A stretch of DNA of 46,715 bases from Bacteroidota bacterium (GTDB taxonomy: Bacteria > Bacteroidota > Ignavibacteria > Ignavibacteriales > Ignavibacteriaceae). Under the pieces are notes generated by a model, which saw only the letters and a list, made by a program, of their open reading frames with translations, did no database searches and was not told where the DNA came from. The DNA is taken from contig JAIUOE010000016.1 of the NCBI GenBank assembly GCA_020161395.1, forward strand, positions 1 to 46,715. Direction: 5' to 3'. Of this stretch, positions 8,481 through 19,521 are shown one piece after another. Made by a program: the position numbers and the translations under genes. How positions within the stretch are numbered: the stretch's first letter is position 1; each line of letters starts with the position of its first letter.

Positions 8481-9480
8481 TCTGCCCGTCTTTTTTCTCT
8501 CTGTTTGGAGGTGAAAATTCGAATCCCTCGTTCATAAAAAAGCGATATGCTATCGAAATTGCCATTACACCCAACACAAAATGGGGCAGGAAATTAAGCA
8601 ACACTTTGAATCCTGCAAGAAGAAGAGCAAGGAACACTTCAGCGACATGATCTTTAAATATTTCGGGCATTTTGATTACCAAATCAATCATGAATCCGAT
8701 GACAGTCCCTATAAATAAACAGAAGAGGGACCAGATTAAATAATTGATATTTGCATCAGCATAGCTCTCATAAAATCTTACCGGTTTAATCAGATTGTAA
8801 ATACTCCGGATTGATACAGTCAGCCCGAGTCCAATTGCCACAATATACATTATCCCCGAAAAAAACATATCAGCTTCGAACAGTTTGAACGGAATTTCAA
8901 GAAATGTGATACTCGTTTTATAACCATTCCTGCTGCCTGTGTCGTAGTCAACAGACAAAAACAACAAGAGAATAAAAAATACACCACCAATTCCTGCAAG
9001 CATGTTGGAAACCCTGGCGGTTTTAGGATCAGTCAGATTTTTATTACCAACATACATCAGGGTAACTGAAATCAAAAGAATCCATAATACCGTGGCGTAA
9101 GGCAGATTAGCATTATCCATGTAAATGAAAGCAGCAGGTTTCAGAGCAATGAAAAACATCATGAACACGGGAACGAGTATCCCTGAAATTAAAAGCTGCC
9201 TCCCTTTCATCAATGAGGGTGCGATAAGATATACAAGTCCAAGAATTAACGGCAGGAGAAAATAGATCTTTGATTGTTTCGCAATAAAATCATATTTGTC
9301 AGATTCACTGCTTTGCAACCTTAAAATGTTGGGTACAATCAATTTCCCGTCGGCATAAATGGGAAAAACAAATGAGATTATTAAAATGACTCCGGCAACC
9401 ATGAGAATTTTTCTGAACTGTAATTCATTAAAATATGGTGACTCAGAGATGAAATCAGGATCAAAATCTGTGTTTTGCAT
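8461..9480 (-). CDS. Polytopic membrane protein of unknown function
   Basis: The product is 339 residues with about eight or nine hydrophobic segments spread from residue 25 to 320. It ends in a charged cytoplasmic-like tail (NREKKDGQNGQAGF). No transporter motif or catalytic residue is recognised. The ATG at 9480 was chosen because the upstream extension of the frame does not look like coding sequence and the hydrophilic start MQNTDFDPDF fits a cytosolic N-terminus. It sits between a lipoprotein gene downstream and the cytochrome pair upstream, all on the minus strand, though the gaps are too large to claim an operon. Confidence 0.7.
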   Translation of the reverse strand: MQNTDFDPDFISESPYFNELQFRKILMVAGVILIISFVFPIYADGKLIVPNILRLQSSESDKYDFIAKQSKIYFLLPLILGLVYLIAPSLMKGRQLLISGILVPVFMMFFIALKPAAFIYMDNANLPYATVLWILLISVTLMYVGNKNLTDPKTARVSNMLAGIGGVFFILLLFLSVDYDTGSRNGYKTSITFLEIPFKLFEADMFFSGIMYIVAIGLGLTVSIRSIYNLIKPVRFYESYADANINYLIWSLFCLFIGTVIGFMIDLVIKMPEIFKDHVAEVFLALLLAGFKVLLNFLPHFVLGVMAISIAYRFFMNEGFEFSPPNREKKDGQNGQAGF

Positions 9481-9658
9481 AAGACACTCGATATTTAATT
9501 TTAGAAAAGTGAATAAAAAATTATTCAGAAATGCAGATGCCCCATACTCGGGGACACCCAATGAGGTTAATAGCAGGAAAAAACTGTGGCTCGGAAATCC
9601 AGTAAACTAATTTTGGGCAGGGCAAATTATTTTATAAAACCGGCATAAAACTTATTGG

Positions 9659-10579
9659 TTAGTCATCATCTCTCTCTTTTTTACTGTGGTCTTTTTTCTT
9701 TTTTTCTCCCTCATTTTTCTTCCCCTCACCGCCCTCAAGACCGTGTTTGTCACTTGACCGGTGGCAACGGACGCAATTCTTAAAGTCCGTTATTCCTTCT
9801 TTCAAATGCTTGGATGAAATTTTCGCCTCATTATGCTCGTGGCAGTTGTAGCAGGTGTATGTTTTAAAGTTCTGCCCCGATGTGTGGCAGTTCGAGCAGG
9901 TTGATGGATGATCTTTATCGAAAACAAAATACTTGGAATGGTCGAATGTTGAGGGCTTCCATCCTTTCGTATTGTGGCAGGCTGAACATGATTCACCGGC
10001 ATTGAAATTAGCATGCATGTCATCTTTCGGCTTGTCTTTTTCGTGACACCGGTTACAGTTCTTGACATCGACTCCGTTCAAATCATGATTGAATTCCGCC
10101 TCTTTCCAGTTCGATGTGTTATGGCAGCTTCCGCATTCAACCTGAAGACTCGCGTGAAAATCATCTTTGGGCTTTTGATAGTCGTGACAGGCAGAGCACT
10201 TTTCTCTGACACCTGAGTTAATTATATCATGCGAGAATTTCTTTACGGCAAGGTTTTTCGACTCCCCTGTATGTTCTCTGTGACAAACCACACAGTCGAT
10301 CTCTCTGATGTTTTTGTGCAGAAGAAGAGCCCGCTTGTTTTCCCTTGCAGGATGTGAAGCCGTAGCAGTTGTAACGCCAATTTGATCCTGTTTATGGCAG
10401 GCTATACATTTTTCTGTAACAGCCCCTTGAACAAGAGTATGGCAGGTCATACAGTCATCTTTCAGATTTTCATGTCCCTTGCTCAGGACACCCGGGTTGA
10501 TTGAGTAGTAAGGAGACACAAAAAGCATCATGACGCCGAAAACCACAGCACCGATAAACCAGTAATATGTCCGCATCAT
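9659..10579 (-). CDS. Membrane-anchored decahaem c-type cytochrome
   Basis: The 306-residue protein begins with a short N-terminus and one hydrophobic anchor (YWFIGAVVFGVMMLFV, residues ~5-20). It then carries ten CxxCH haem-binding motifs (CMTCH, CIACH, CVVCH, CSACH, CGSCH, CNRCH, CSACH, CSNCH, CYNCH, CVRCH) with extra His residues for bis-His ligation, and a Lys/Asp/Glu-rich tail. It would carry electrons from the membrane into the periplasm. Start ATG 10579 overlaps the upstream stop as ATGA, so it is coupled to the membrane cytochrome b gene. The pair resembles a quinol-oxidising electron-export module. The terminal electron acceptor cannot be read from the sequence. Confidence 0.92.
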   Translation of the reverse strand: MMRTYYWFIGAVVFGVMMLFVSPYYSINPGVLSKGHENLKDDCMTCHTLVQGAVTEKCIACHKQDQIGVTTATASHPARENKRALLLHKNIREIDCVVCHREHTGESKNLAVKKFSHDIINSGVREKCSACHDYQKPKDDFHASLQVECGSCHNTSNWKEAEFNHDLNGVDVKNCNRCHEKDKPKDDMHANFNAGESCSACHNTKGWKPSTFDHSKYFVFDKDHPSTCSNCHTSGQNFKTYTCYNCHEHNEAKISSKHLKEGITDFKNCVRCHRSSDKHGLEGGEGKKNEGEKKKKDHSKKERDDD

Positions 10580-11136
10580 CTCCAGCTCCACATCAAAAGA
10601 GTGCCGAAAATGTGGATAAGAGCCAGAGCCATGAAAATCATGTTCAACGGCATATGAACCTTCCGCCACTTCTGCATTTTATCGACAAGCAAAGCCTGAA
10701 ACAACACTTCTTTGTCTATTTCTTCCTGTGTCATTTCCTTCGCCTTCATCTCAGCGATCCTCTCCTTCAGATCCTGCTTCACTTCGTTCAGGAGAAATTT
10801 CCCCGTCAATCCGCTGGCAACAACAATTATCATCGCAAAAAGTGCAGCCCAGGGAATGATCGCGTTGAAATGTATTCCACCATGAACTATTATGACAACT
10901 GCCCCGAGCCAGCCGAGGAATTCATGAAATGCGAGCAGTTTTTTGGGAACACCCGAGGTGATAATTTTTCTTTTACGCAATGAGTATGTAAACGAAACGA
11001 TAATCAAAACTGTACCGGCAATTCCCAGATATCTCCCTACCTCTACCAGATTGAAGAGATGCAGCATGTAATCTATGAAAATGGAGATTGCTATCAGACC
11101 GGCAAATAAAAGTACAGATGGAACTATCCGTTTCAT
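10576..11136 (-). CDS. Four-helix membrane cytochrome b-like protein
   Basis: This 186-residue integral membrane protein has about five hydrophobic segments, and the His pattern expected of di-haem cytochrome b domains: FHEFLGW, VHGGIHF, VHMPLN and LIHIFG, all at helix ends. A charged loop (KQDLKERIAEMKAKEMTQEE) separates the second and third His-bearing helices. It would take electrons from the quinone pool or another inner-membrane donor and pass them to the coupled ten-haem cytochrome, whose start codon overlaps its stop. The exact family (DUF4405-like or NapC-independent cytochrome b) is uncertain. Confidence 0.78.
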   Translation of the reverse strand: MKRIVPSVLLFAGLIAISIFIDYMLHLFNLVEVGRYLGIAGTVLIIVSFTYSLRKRKIITSGVPKKLLAFHEFLGWLGAVVIIVHGGIHFNAIIPWAALFAMIIVVASGLTGKFLLNEVKQDLKERIAEMKAKEMTQEEIDKEVLFQALLVDKMQKWRKVHMPLNMIFMALALIHIFGTLLMWSWR

Positions 11137-11273
11137 TAAAAATCAAATTTGTTCAAAAATCAAAATGAAAATAACAATTTCCGGAAAATGCACCAAATAG
11201 TTATACCAGTTATTATATTTATTATTTAGTCTAAATCTTAATAAAGAAGTCTGGCCCCTCTATCCGGTTTAAA

Positions 11274-11309
11274 ACAAAAAACGGATGAACCATTCACAGG
11301 TCCATCCGT
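11274..11309 (-). terminator. Terminator of the 11346-11825 gene
   Basis: ACGGATG (11281-11287) pairs with CATCCGT (11303-11309). On the minus strand the stem is followed by TTTTTTGTTTT. It is well placed after the stop at 11346. Confidence 0.8.
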
Positions 11310-11345
11310 CAAAGATTTTGAAAATCTTAAGGTAAGAGAACTTGA

Positions 11346-11825
11346 CTATTTCGCCGGCTGGATGCTGGTGAGAATGGTCGCGATATCATTGGAGTATTTA
11401 GTGATAATATCGTCAGTTCCCATCGCCCAGACGAGAAGTGAAATATTGGCAGCAGGTGTATCCAGTACACCAACGAAAAGCTGTGCGCCGTCTGCTGTGC
11501 CGGAAACCGAAATTGCGTTCATTCCGTTAACGACTTCATTTCTTGCGTCACCAAGTTTTATCTCTTTGAACTGACCCGCTAAAATCTGATCTGCTTCGCC
11601 AAGAGCTGCATCCAAAGCATCTACATGAAGGACTTTGAAATAGACAAAGAAACCACCTTCTGCAGGGGATGCTATCATCATTTTATCTGATGTCTCATAC
11701 TGCCAGCCGGCGGGAAGTGTAACACTGACCTGTGCATCAGACTGGGTAAATGTTTCCTGTGCAAAATTTGTATTTGCGAAGAAAATGAACAATAAAAATG
11801 CGGAAAATGTTAATTTCTTTAACAT
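11346..11825 (-). CDS. Secreted protein of unknown function
   Basis: Start ATG 11825 is supported by a GAGG ribosome-binding site and gives a 159-residue protein with a signal peptide ending near ANTNFAQ. The mature domain (FTQSDAQVSVTLPAGWQYETSDKMMIASPAEGGFFVYFKVL) resembles PsbP/DUF1795-type alpha/beta sandwich proteins: an Asn/Asp-rich start, a PxGW motif, and a C-terminal helix (DIITKYSNDIATILTSI). Its role is unknown. It has its own terminator and a long untranslated or regulatory upstream region shared with the divergent katG gene, so a link to oxidative stress is possible but not shown. Confidence 0.75.
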   Translation of the reverse strand: MLKKLTFSAFLLFIFFANTNFAQETFTQSDAQVSVTLPAGWQYETSDKMMIASPAEGGFFVYFKVLHVDALDAALGEADQILAGQFKEIKLGDARNEVVNGMNAISVSGTADGAQLFVGVLDTPAANISLLVWAMGTDDIITKYSNDIATILTSIQPAK

Positions 11826-11941
11826 AACGCCTCTTTCTTTGAATGTGATTAATTGATTATTGATTAAAAAATTTGCGGAGGTACCGCACAAATTGAAACT
11901 GATCTATCTATTAAATGTGTGTTTCTATATGCTTCTACATA

Positions 11942-11961
11942 CGGAACAAATTATTGTTCCG
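11942..11961. promoter_or_regulatory. Inverted repeat, possible operator
   Basis: CGGAACAA (11942-11949) and TTGTTCCG (11954-11961) form a perfect 8-bp inverted repeat around a 4-base centre. No T-run follows on either strand, so a protein-binding site is more likely than a terminator. It lies about 117 bases upstream of the ATG at 11825. Confidence 0.4.
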
Positions 11962-12131
11962 GATAATTATTAAATATTCTTATTAATTTACTTCAGCATA
12001 CCCGGTAAGTGACTAATATCACAAAATGATTAGCCTGGTCAAATTGAATTGAAAGTTAACCCCAACCCGAACGATAACTGTTTGCAGCAACAGATTATCC
12101 GGCATTATTAACATCACGATAATTTTCAACG

Positions 12132-12162
12132 CAAATATAGACTAAATCTAAATAATAATCAA
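12132..12162 (-). promoter_or_regulatory. Bacteroidota-type promoter, minus strand
   Basis: On the minus strand TTG (12162-12160) is followed by exactly 20 bases and TATATTTG (12139-12132), the same architecture and spacing as the rpsT promoter. It would give a leader of about 300 bases before the gene starting at 11825, or could drive an unannotated small RNA. Confidence 0.5.
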
Positions 12163-12371
12163 TAGGTATTAACACTTATTTTTGTTGTTTTATAATAAAT
12201 TTTTATCTGTATCCGGCTGAATCTGATTTCCTTTCCACACCTCCTTCTGTTTTTATATGAAAGAAAGAATGTGTCCAGTCAGGAAACCGGGAAGTAACAC
12301 TGACCAGCCTCAACGATGGAACTAAATTTCTTCATTTTATGTATTTTATAATAAGAGATTCGAGTGAATAA

Positions 12372-14678
<2,307 letters not shown>

Positions 14679-14713
14679 CTGTCGAACTTCCATTACTTTA
14701 ATGATTTCAAACG

Positions 14714-14742
14714 AGCCGTGGTAGTGATATCACGGCTTTTTT
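14714..14742 (+). terminator. Terminator of katG
   Basis: AGCCGTG (14714-14720) pairs with CACGGCT (14731-14737), followed by TTTTTTG. This is a classic intrinsic terminator 36 bases after the stop codon. Confidence 0.88.
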
Positions 14743-15038
14743 GTTTTATAGCAATGAAGAGATTTGATTTAGCGACCTGTTGGCAGGAGAATAACAAAAA
14801 TATTGAGTAATTATTCTAAATAAATTTTGTAGCTTTTATAAACACTAATTCTTCTTTTTGGGTGGTGAATACCTGTGAGCCGAAGTATTAAACGGTTAAG
14901 AGTCTTGATTTGGAGATAATATGGCGGTTACACAAACTAAACTCATAGTATTTGTGAGAACAATAAATTCAGCGAAACCAAAAAAATTATTTAAACTCTT
15001 TAATTATATGGACAATAGTTTTTCAAGAATGAAATAAT
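14743..15038. other. Gap between katG terminator and fic-like gene
   Basis: About 300 AT-rich bases with no gene or clear repeat. The promoter of the downstream Fic gene must lie here, but no element could be assigned convincingly. Confidence 0.4.
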
Positions 15039-15869
15039 ATGAGATCTGAAGTGACCAATTATACATTACAACCGGACTTAACGCTTGAAAAGAAGCTGAA
15101 CCTTACCGATCAGTTGAAATATGAAATCGAAAGTAAAAAGCCAATTGAGGGCGATCTTTGGAAAACGGTAGAAGAAAAATTATTAATCGAATGGACTTAT
15201 AATTCCAACGCCATTGAAGGCAGTACTTTAACGCTGGGAGAAACAATGTTTTTCCTAAAAAACGGACTCACAGTTGAGGGTAAACCGTTAAAGGATTTTA
15301 TCGATGCCAGGAATCATGCTGAGGCTATTGAGTTTCTTTATGATGTCGTAAAGAAAAAGAGAGAAATATCAACTTCACTAATTAAAGAATTTAATGCATT
15401 TCTACTTTCCGGAATTAAATCGACCCCCGCGATAGATAACAATGGAAATAAAACGGATAAAAAAGCAACTCCCGGTGACTACAAATTATTACCAAACCAT
15501 GTCTTACAAAGTGACGGTAGAATTCATAAATATGTTGAGCCCGTGCATGTTGCCTCTGAGATGGAATACCTCTGTAATTGGATAAAGGAAAATATAGATA
15601 ATATTCACCCGGTAATTGTCGCCTCAGTCGCCCACTATAATATGGTGCGAATTCATCCGTTTGATGACGGGAATGGCAGAGGAGCCAGAATATTGATGAA
15701 TCTGATATTAATCGAAAAAGGATTTCCACCGGCGATTATCAAAAATGAAAACAGGAGGAAATATATTGAGGCTCTTTCGGAAGCCGATAAAGGCAACCTG
15801 AATAAATTTACAGAATTTATAGCTGATGCCTGCATTGATACCCAAAAATCAGTTTTAGAGAATCTGTAG
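15039..15869 (+). CDS. Fic-domain protein (probable AMPylase with built-in inhibitory helix)
   Basis: The 276-residue protein has the Fic catalytic motif HPFDDGNGRGAR with H206. An N-terminal inhibitory helix motif, SNAIEG, has S56 and E60. Fic proteins transfer AMP or another phosphate-containing group to target proteins, and the inhibitory glutamate (class II, in the same chain) keeps the enzyme off until displaced. The C-terminus ends in a short helical tail without an obvious winged-helix domain. It sits among accessory genes next to a DUF4143 ATPase and has no separate antitoxin. Target unknown. Confidence 0.93.
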   Translation: MRSEVTNYTLQPDLTLEKKLNLTDQLKYEIESKKPIEGDLWKTVEEKLLIEWTYNSNAIEGSTLTLGETMFFLKNGLTVEGKPLKDFIDARNHAEAIEFLYDVVKKKREISTSLIKEFNAFLLSGIKSTPAIDNNGNKTDKKATPGDYKLLPNHVLQSDGRIHKYVEPVHVASEMEYLCNWIKENIDNIHPVIVASVAHYNMVRIHPFDDGNGRGARILMNLILIEKGFPPAIIKNENRRKYIEALSEADKGNLNKFTEFIADACIDTQKSVLENL

Positions 15870-15887
15870 ACACACAAACAGAAAAAT

Positions 15888-16880
15888 TCAGTTTGGATTG
15901 GCTAATGAATTTTTCCTTTCAATCACATCGTTTTTTAACAAATGGATAAACCTCATCGGCTCCTCATGCATTGGAGAGTGGGCTGATGCATCGAAAGAAT
16001 AAAATCCCCTTACAGGAGCATCGATATTCTTCAGATACTCACGGGATAGTTCGTAATTCACAGTAAAATCATGGATTCCCGAAAGAAAGTAAACCGGAAT
16101 CGGAAGTTTTGGAAACTCAACAGGTAAATCGTGATTAAACAGTTCTTCGATAAGTTTTGTTTTATTCAGCAGAAACATTTTTGCCCGCCAGAGATTTATC
16201 CTTTCAGTTATTGTATAATGTTTTGAGGTCATAAAAGGAATAAAGACACCGGTTATTACCGACCTCATCCCTCGCATTGTACCAATCCCGAGTTCGTGCA
16301 TTGTTTTGTCCCGAAGTGGCGATTTGAAGAATCTTATTATTTCTTCTTTCCCATTTTCCAAATTGTAACTTCCAAATTTTGAAATCATTGCCTTGTTACC
16401 TGCCTCAGTATATTTATCAAGCATGTACTTAAACGCAAGTTTCTCCGATTCCGACTGGTTTGTAATCTGAGCAACACCGATATAAGCCTCAAAGAGATCG
16501 GGAGCTTTTGCTGAAGTCAATATTCCGATCAGTGAACCCCATGAGTGACCCATCAGGTAAATTTTTTCTTTCCCAAATCTCTGCCTGAGATACTTTGTAA
16601 TTTCAATCGCGTCCGTGACAATCCTCTCTATGCTCATCTCTTCGGGCAAAATTTCAGGGCTAAAGGAAATTCCGCCACCCGTTTGTTCCCAATAGCAAAC
16701 TGTAAAATGCTGCTCCAGCCCCGTCGGGTATTGCTTCTCTAAAAAAAATGTGGGCATCCCGGGTCCACCGTGAAGAAAAAGGAGTACAGGATTATTGATA
16801 CTTTCACCAACAATGAACATTCCCTGACGGGTATTACCAATGTTTATAAATATTTTCTCGTGAATTCTGATTTCTTCCAT
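15888..16880 (-). CDS. Alpha/beta hydrolase, proline iminopeptidase-like
   Basis: This 330-residue cytoplasmic protein has the oxyanion motif HGGPGMP, the nucleophile elbow GHSWGS (Ser as nucleophile), a likely acid Asp in SGIHDFTV and a catalytic His in ASAHSPMHEEP. The HGGPG plus GHSWG combination is typical of proline iminopeptidases and related esterases (peptidase family S33). A helical cap domain lies between residues ~140 and 260. Substrate cannot be fixed from sequence, and many proteins annotated this way act on other small amides or esters. It is convergent with the Fic gene. Confidence 0.88.
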   Translation of the reverse strand: MEEIRIHEKIFINIGNTRQGMFIVGESINNPVLLFLHGGPGMPTFFLEKQYPTGLEQHFTVCYWEQTGGGISFSPEILPEEMSIERIVTDAIEITKYLRQRFGKEKIYLMGHSWGSLIGILTSAKAPDLFEAYIGVAQITNQSESEKLAFKYMLDKYTEAGNKAMISKFGSYNLENGKEEIIRFFKSPLRDKTMHELGIGTMRGMRSVITGVFIPFMTSKHYTITERINLWRAKMFLLNKTKLIEELFNHDLPVEFPKLPIPVYFLSGIHDFTVNYELSREYLKNIDAPVRGFYSFDASAHSPMHEEPMRFIHLLKNDVIERKNSLANPN

Positions 16881-16961
16881 TGAAAGCTTGCCGATCGTAA
16901 AATTATAATTAAGGAACTGAAAAGTATAAAGAATCGTTATGATACTACTGAATAAACCGGA

Positions 16962-17038
16962 AATCGCATTTTTATATATAAATTTGGGATCATAATCGCA
17001 TTTTTATATATAAATTTGGGATCATAATCGCATTTTTA
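16962..17038. repeat. 32-bp tandem repeat, 2.4 copies
   Basis: Two identical 32-bp units (16962-16993 and 16994-17025) are followed by 13 bases of a third. Each unit contains TAAATTTG, which fits the Bacteroidota -7 promoter pattern, and the array ends 30 bases before the ATPase start at 17068. Copy-number change could alter expression of that gene. Confidence 0.92.
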
Positions 17039-17067
17039 GTAAATTGTATCTTAAAAATGAGAAATTT

Positions 17068-18213
17068 ATGATAAACCGTTATATAGCTGACGACATTTCC
17101 AGCCGTTTCTTCAATGGCAAGGCAATTCTGATCTATGGCGCAAGGCAAACCGGCAAAAGTACACTGGTTGAATTAATGTTGAAAAACCGTAGTGAAAAAG
17201 TACTGAGAATAAACGGTGATGACACAGATGACAAAGCCCTGCTGGGAAGGGCTTCAAAGTCGATGCTAAAGTCGCTTGTTGCCGGATATGACATCCTGTT
17301 TATCGACGAGGCTCAGAAAATAAACGACATCGGGAATATAATAAAAATATTTACTGACCAGATAAAAGAAGTCCAGGTAATCGCGACAGGTTCATCCTCA
17401 TTCGAACTTTTGGGTAAATCTTCTGAAAGCCTGACCGGCAGAAAATATGAATACACACTCTATCCTTTTATGTTCTCAGAACTTGTTGAGCATCATGGAT
17501 TGCCCGCTGAAATGGCATTGCTAGAAAAACGGTTAATCTATGGATCATATCCCGAGGTTGCTGTAAATCAGGCTGACGCAATGGAAATAATCAAATTAAT
17601 CTCCGGAAGTTATCTCTACAAAGACATTCTGATGATTGACAAGATTAGAAATTCAAATTTAATCGAAACTTTATTGAAGGCACTTACTCTTCAGGCAGGA
17701 AGTGAAGTTTCATTCAGTGAACTCTCCAGACTGACCGGTGCGGATAGAGGGACCATTGAGAAATACATCAAAATTCTTGAGGATGCTTTCATTATTTTTA
17801 GGCTCTCCGGATTCAGTCGAAATGTCAGAACAGAACTCAGAAAGAGTAAAAAATTCTATTTTTGGGACAACGGGGTCCGAAATGCAATAATTGGAAATTT
17901 CAACCCTCTTGAATCAAGAAGTGACACCGGAGCACTTTGGGAAAACTATATCGTCGCTGAAAGGTTGAAACTTCTACGATCGAAAAAAGAACTTGTATTC
18001 ACTTACTTTTGGAGAACAACACTCCAGCAGGAAATCGATTTGATAGAAGAAAGACAAGGAAACTTTTCAGCTTTCGAAATGAAATTTAATCCCAAACAAA
18101 AAGGACTGATTTCACAAACCTTTCTCGATAACTATAAAATCTCCGAAACTGCGATTGTGAACAGAGAAAATTATCAGGGATTTCTCTATCCTGAGAGGTT
18201 TAAGGAGGGGTGA
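17068..18213 (+). CDS. AAA-family ATPase with C-terminal DUF4143
   Basis: The 381-residue product has Walker A GARQTGKST near the N-terminus, Walker B LFIDEAQ and the sensor-like IATGSSSFEL. It continues into the DUF4143 domain (nuclease-like fold, residues ~190-350, ending FEMKFNPKQKG). Proteins of this family are common in accessory DNA and often occur in several copies per genome; their cellular role is poorly understood. ATG 17068 is preferred to a TTG at 17044 that begins inside repeat-adjacent sequence. A tandem repeat lies immediately upstream. Confidence 0.88.
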   Translation: MINRYIADDISSRFFNGKAILIYGARQTGKSTLVELMLKNRSEKVLRINGDDTDDKALLGRASKSMLKSLVAGYDILFIDEAQKINDIGNIIKIFTDQIKEVQVIATGSSSFELLGKSSESLTGRKYEYTLYPFMFSELVEHHGLPAEMALLEKRLIYGSYPEVAVNQADAMEIIKLISGSYLYKDILMIDKIRNSNLIETLLKALTLQAGSEVSFSELSRLTGADRGTIEKYIKILEDAFIIFRLSGFSRNVRTELRKSKKFYFWDNGVRNAIIGNFNPLESRSDTGALWENYIVAERLKLLRSKKELVFTYFWRTTLQQEIDLIEERQGNFSAFEMKFNPKQKGLISQTFLDNYKISETAIVNRENYQGFLYPERFKEG

Positions 18214-18242
18214 TTTGTTCGGGCTATTTTAAGATGTTAGCT

Positions 18243-18339
18243 ATGCTGAAGAAAGAAAATTGGTGACATCACATTTGAAGATCGTTCTGCAATTCTGGAA
18301 ATATTTGATGACTTGCTTGATGTATATAAATATGTTTAA
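18243..18339 (+). pseudogene. Frameshifted remnant of a small gene
   Basis: An ATG at 18243 opens MLKKEN, and one base later in phase a 25-codon stretch at 18262-18336 (GDITFEDRSAILEIFDDLL and on to a stop at 18337) reads like an acidic helical protein C-terminus. A single-base frameshift separates the two. No complete gene is present, and the parent family is not recognised. It follows the ATPase gene and precedes a tandem repeat. Confidence 0.4.
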
Positions 18340-18388
18340 ACAGAAAAAATTGGGGGGTTAAATAGATCGTGGTTAATTACCAAAAGTC

Positions 18389-18460
18389 GTGTGATTTATA
18401 GTTTATTCTGCTGTGTGATTTATAGTTTATTCTGCTGTGCGATTTATAGTTTATTGTGTT
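18389..18460. repeat. 24-bp tandem repeat, three copies
   Basis: Two identical 24-bp units (18389-18412 and 18413-18436) are followed by a third with three substitutions (18437-18460). It is in non-coding DNA between the gene remnant and the methyltransferase gene. The rest of 18461-18626 shows no gene. Confidence 0.9.
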
Positions 18461-18626
18461 ATTACATCAAACTTCTGAGAATGCAACACTATTCAAAAGG
18501 AGGATGTATTGGTCCCCAATCGATCCCCTTTAATTAAAAAAAACTGCAGCCTGTCTTGCAACAAATTGCCGTTTTTGGTAAAATAAGGAGTGCCGATTTT
18601 TAATCAACCACAACTAAATCAACAGA

Positions 18627-19400
18627 TTAAATCTTCCTCCCGATAAAAAATGCATAACCATAGAATTCTTTGTATTTGTTATACATCTCCACTTCGTGCT
18701 TCATTTCATCAACCAGGTTTTTAGCATTCAGGTTACCAGGATGTTTTTTAAGGAATTCCTCCTGAATAACACTTTGAGGATCGTAAAAATTATCCAACCA
18801 GCAGTTTTCGTGAAGTGTGAATACTGCAACAGGAACATATCCGGCTTTTTGCATTACATTAACTTTATTGGAAATGGTGTCAATTTCCGGGTATGCAGCT
18901 TGCCAGTATCTGTCAATCTCTTCCGGTCTTGATTCAGTAAACCAGCAGGCTTCCGTAACAGCAAGATATCCTCCCTGTTTCAAAAACTTTTTCCACTCGT
19001 TCTCTCCTCTTTCGAAGCCAATGTTGTAGATTGCACCCTCTGACCAGATCAGGTCGAGTTCATTCTCATCGAATGGAAGATTTTCCATCGAACCGGCGAT
19101 TCCTTTTACCCGATCCTGCAAATTCAGCTTCTCAGCATTCGAATTAAAAATTTCCACAAATGCGGGGAAAAGATCGATACCGGTAATATTCCCGGTACAG
19201 TTCTGAGCCAGGGTCATTGTTTGTCCCCCCGTTCCACAACCGATATCCGCAATCCTGGAATCTTTATTAAGATTCTCTATGAAGCTAAGGGCTTTAAGTG
19301 TAGCTTCAGGACTTCCGGGTCCCTGTCTCTCTATATTTGAAAAGTATTCACAGATCAAATTAAAGTCGAAATCGTGTATGGATTTATCTTCGTTACTCAT
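18627..19400 (-). CDS. Class I SAM-dependent methyltransferase
   Basis: This 257-residue protein has motif [12 protein letters not shown] (SAM-binding glycine loop) at residues ~56-66, acidic post-I GIDLFP, and motif II-like [15 protein letters not shown]. The layout matches small-molecule methyltransferases of the UbiE/Methyltransf_11 type. The substrate is unknown. The DNA upstream (19401-19521) separates it from the copper operon on the same strand, so it is probably not part of it. Start ATG at 19400 fits the family length. Confidence 0.9.
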   Translation of the reverse strand: MSNEDKSIHDFDFNLICEYFSNIERQGPGSPEATLKALSFIENLNKDSRIADIGCGTGGQTMTLAQNCTGNITGIDLFPAFVEIFNSNAEKLNLQDRVKGIAGSMENLPFDENELDLIWSEGAIYNIGFERGENEWKKFLKQGGYLAVTEACWFTESRPEEIDRYWQAAYPEIDTISNKVNVMQKAGYVPVAVFTLHENCWLDNFYDPQSVIQEEFLKKHPGNLNAKNLVDEMKHEVEMYNKYKEFYGYAFFIGRKI

Positions 19401-19521
19401 GGTGTTTTGAGATTAGGTTATTTCTCCACCGAAAGCCAGTGGTGCGGATACTCTTCAGAGGTGAAGATATCCATAGTAATTTGCAGTGTTAATTTAGTAT
19501 TTTATCAATGAACCACAAACC

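Noticed and set aside
16962-17038. Overlapping -33/-7 promoters in each repeat unit
   Set aside because: The 24-base gap between successive TTTG and TAAATTTG does not match the 19-21 base spacing, so only the -7 resemblance is retained.
15039-18213. Toxin-antitoxin operon formed by the Fic and DUF4143 genes
   Set aside because: They are separated by a convergent hydrolase gene and the Fic protein carries its own inhibitory motif, so there is no pair arrangement.
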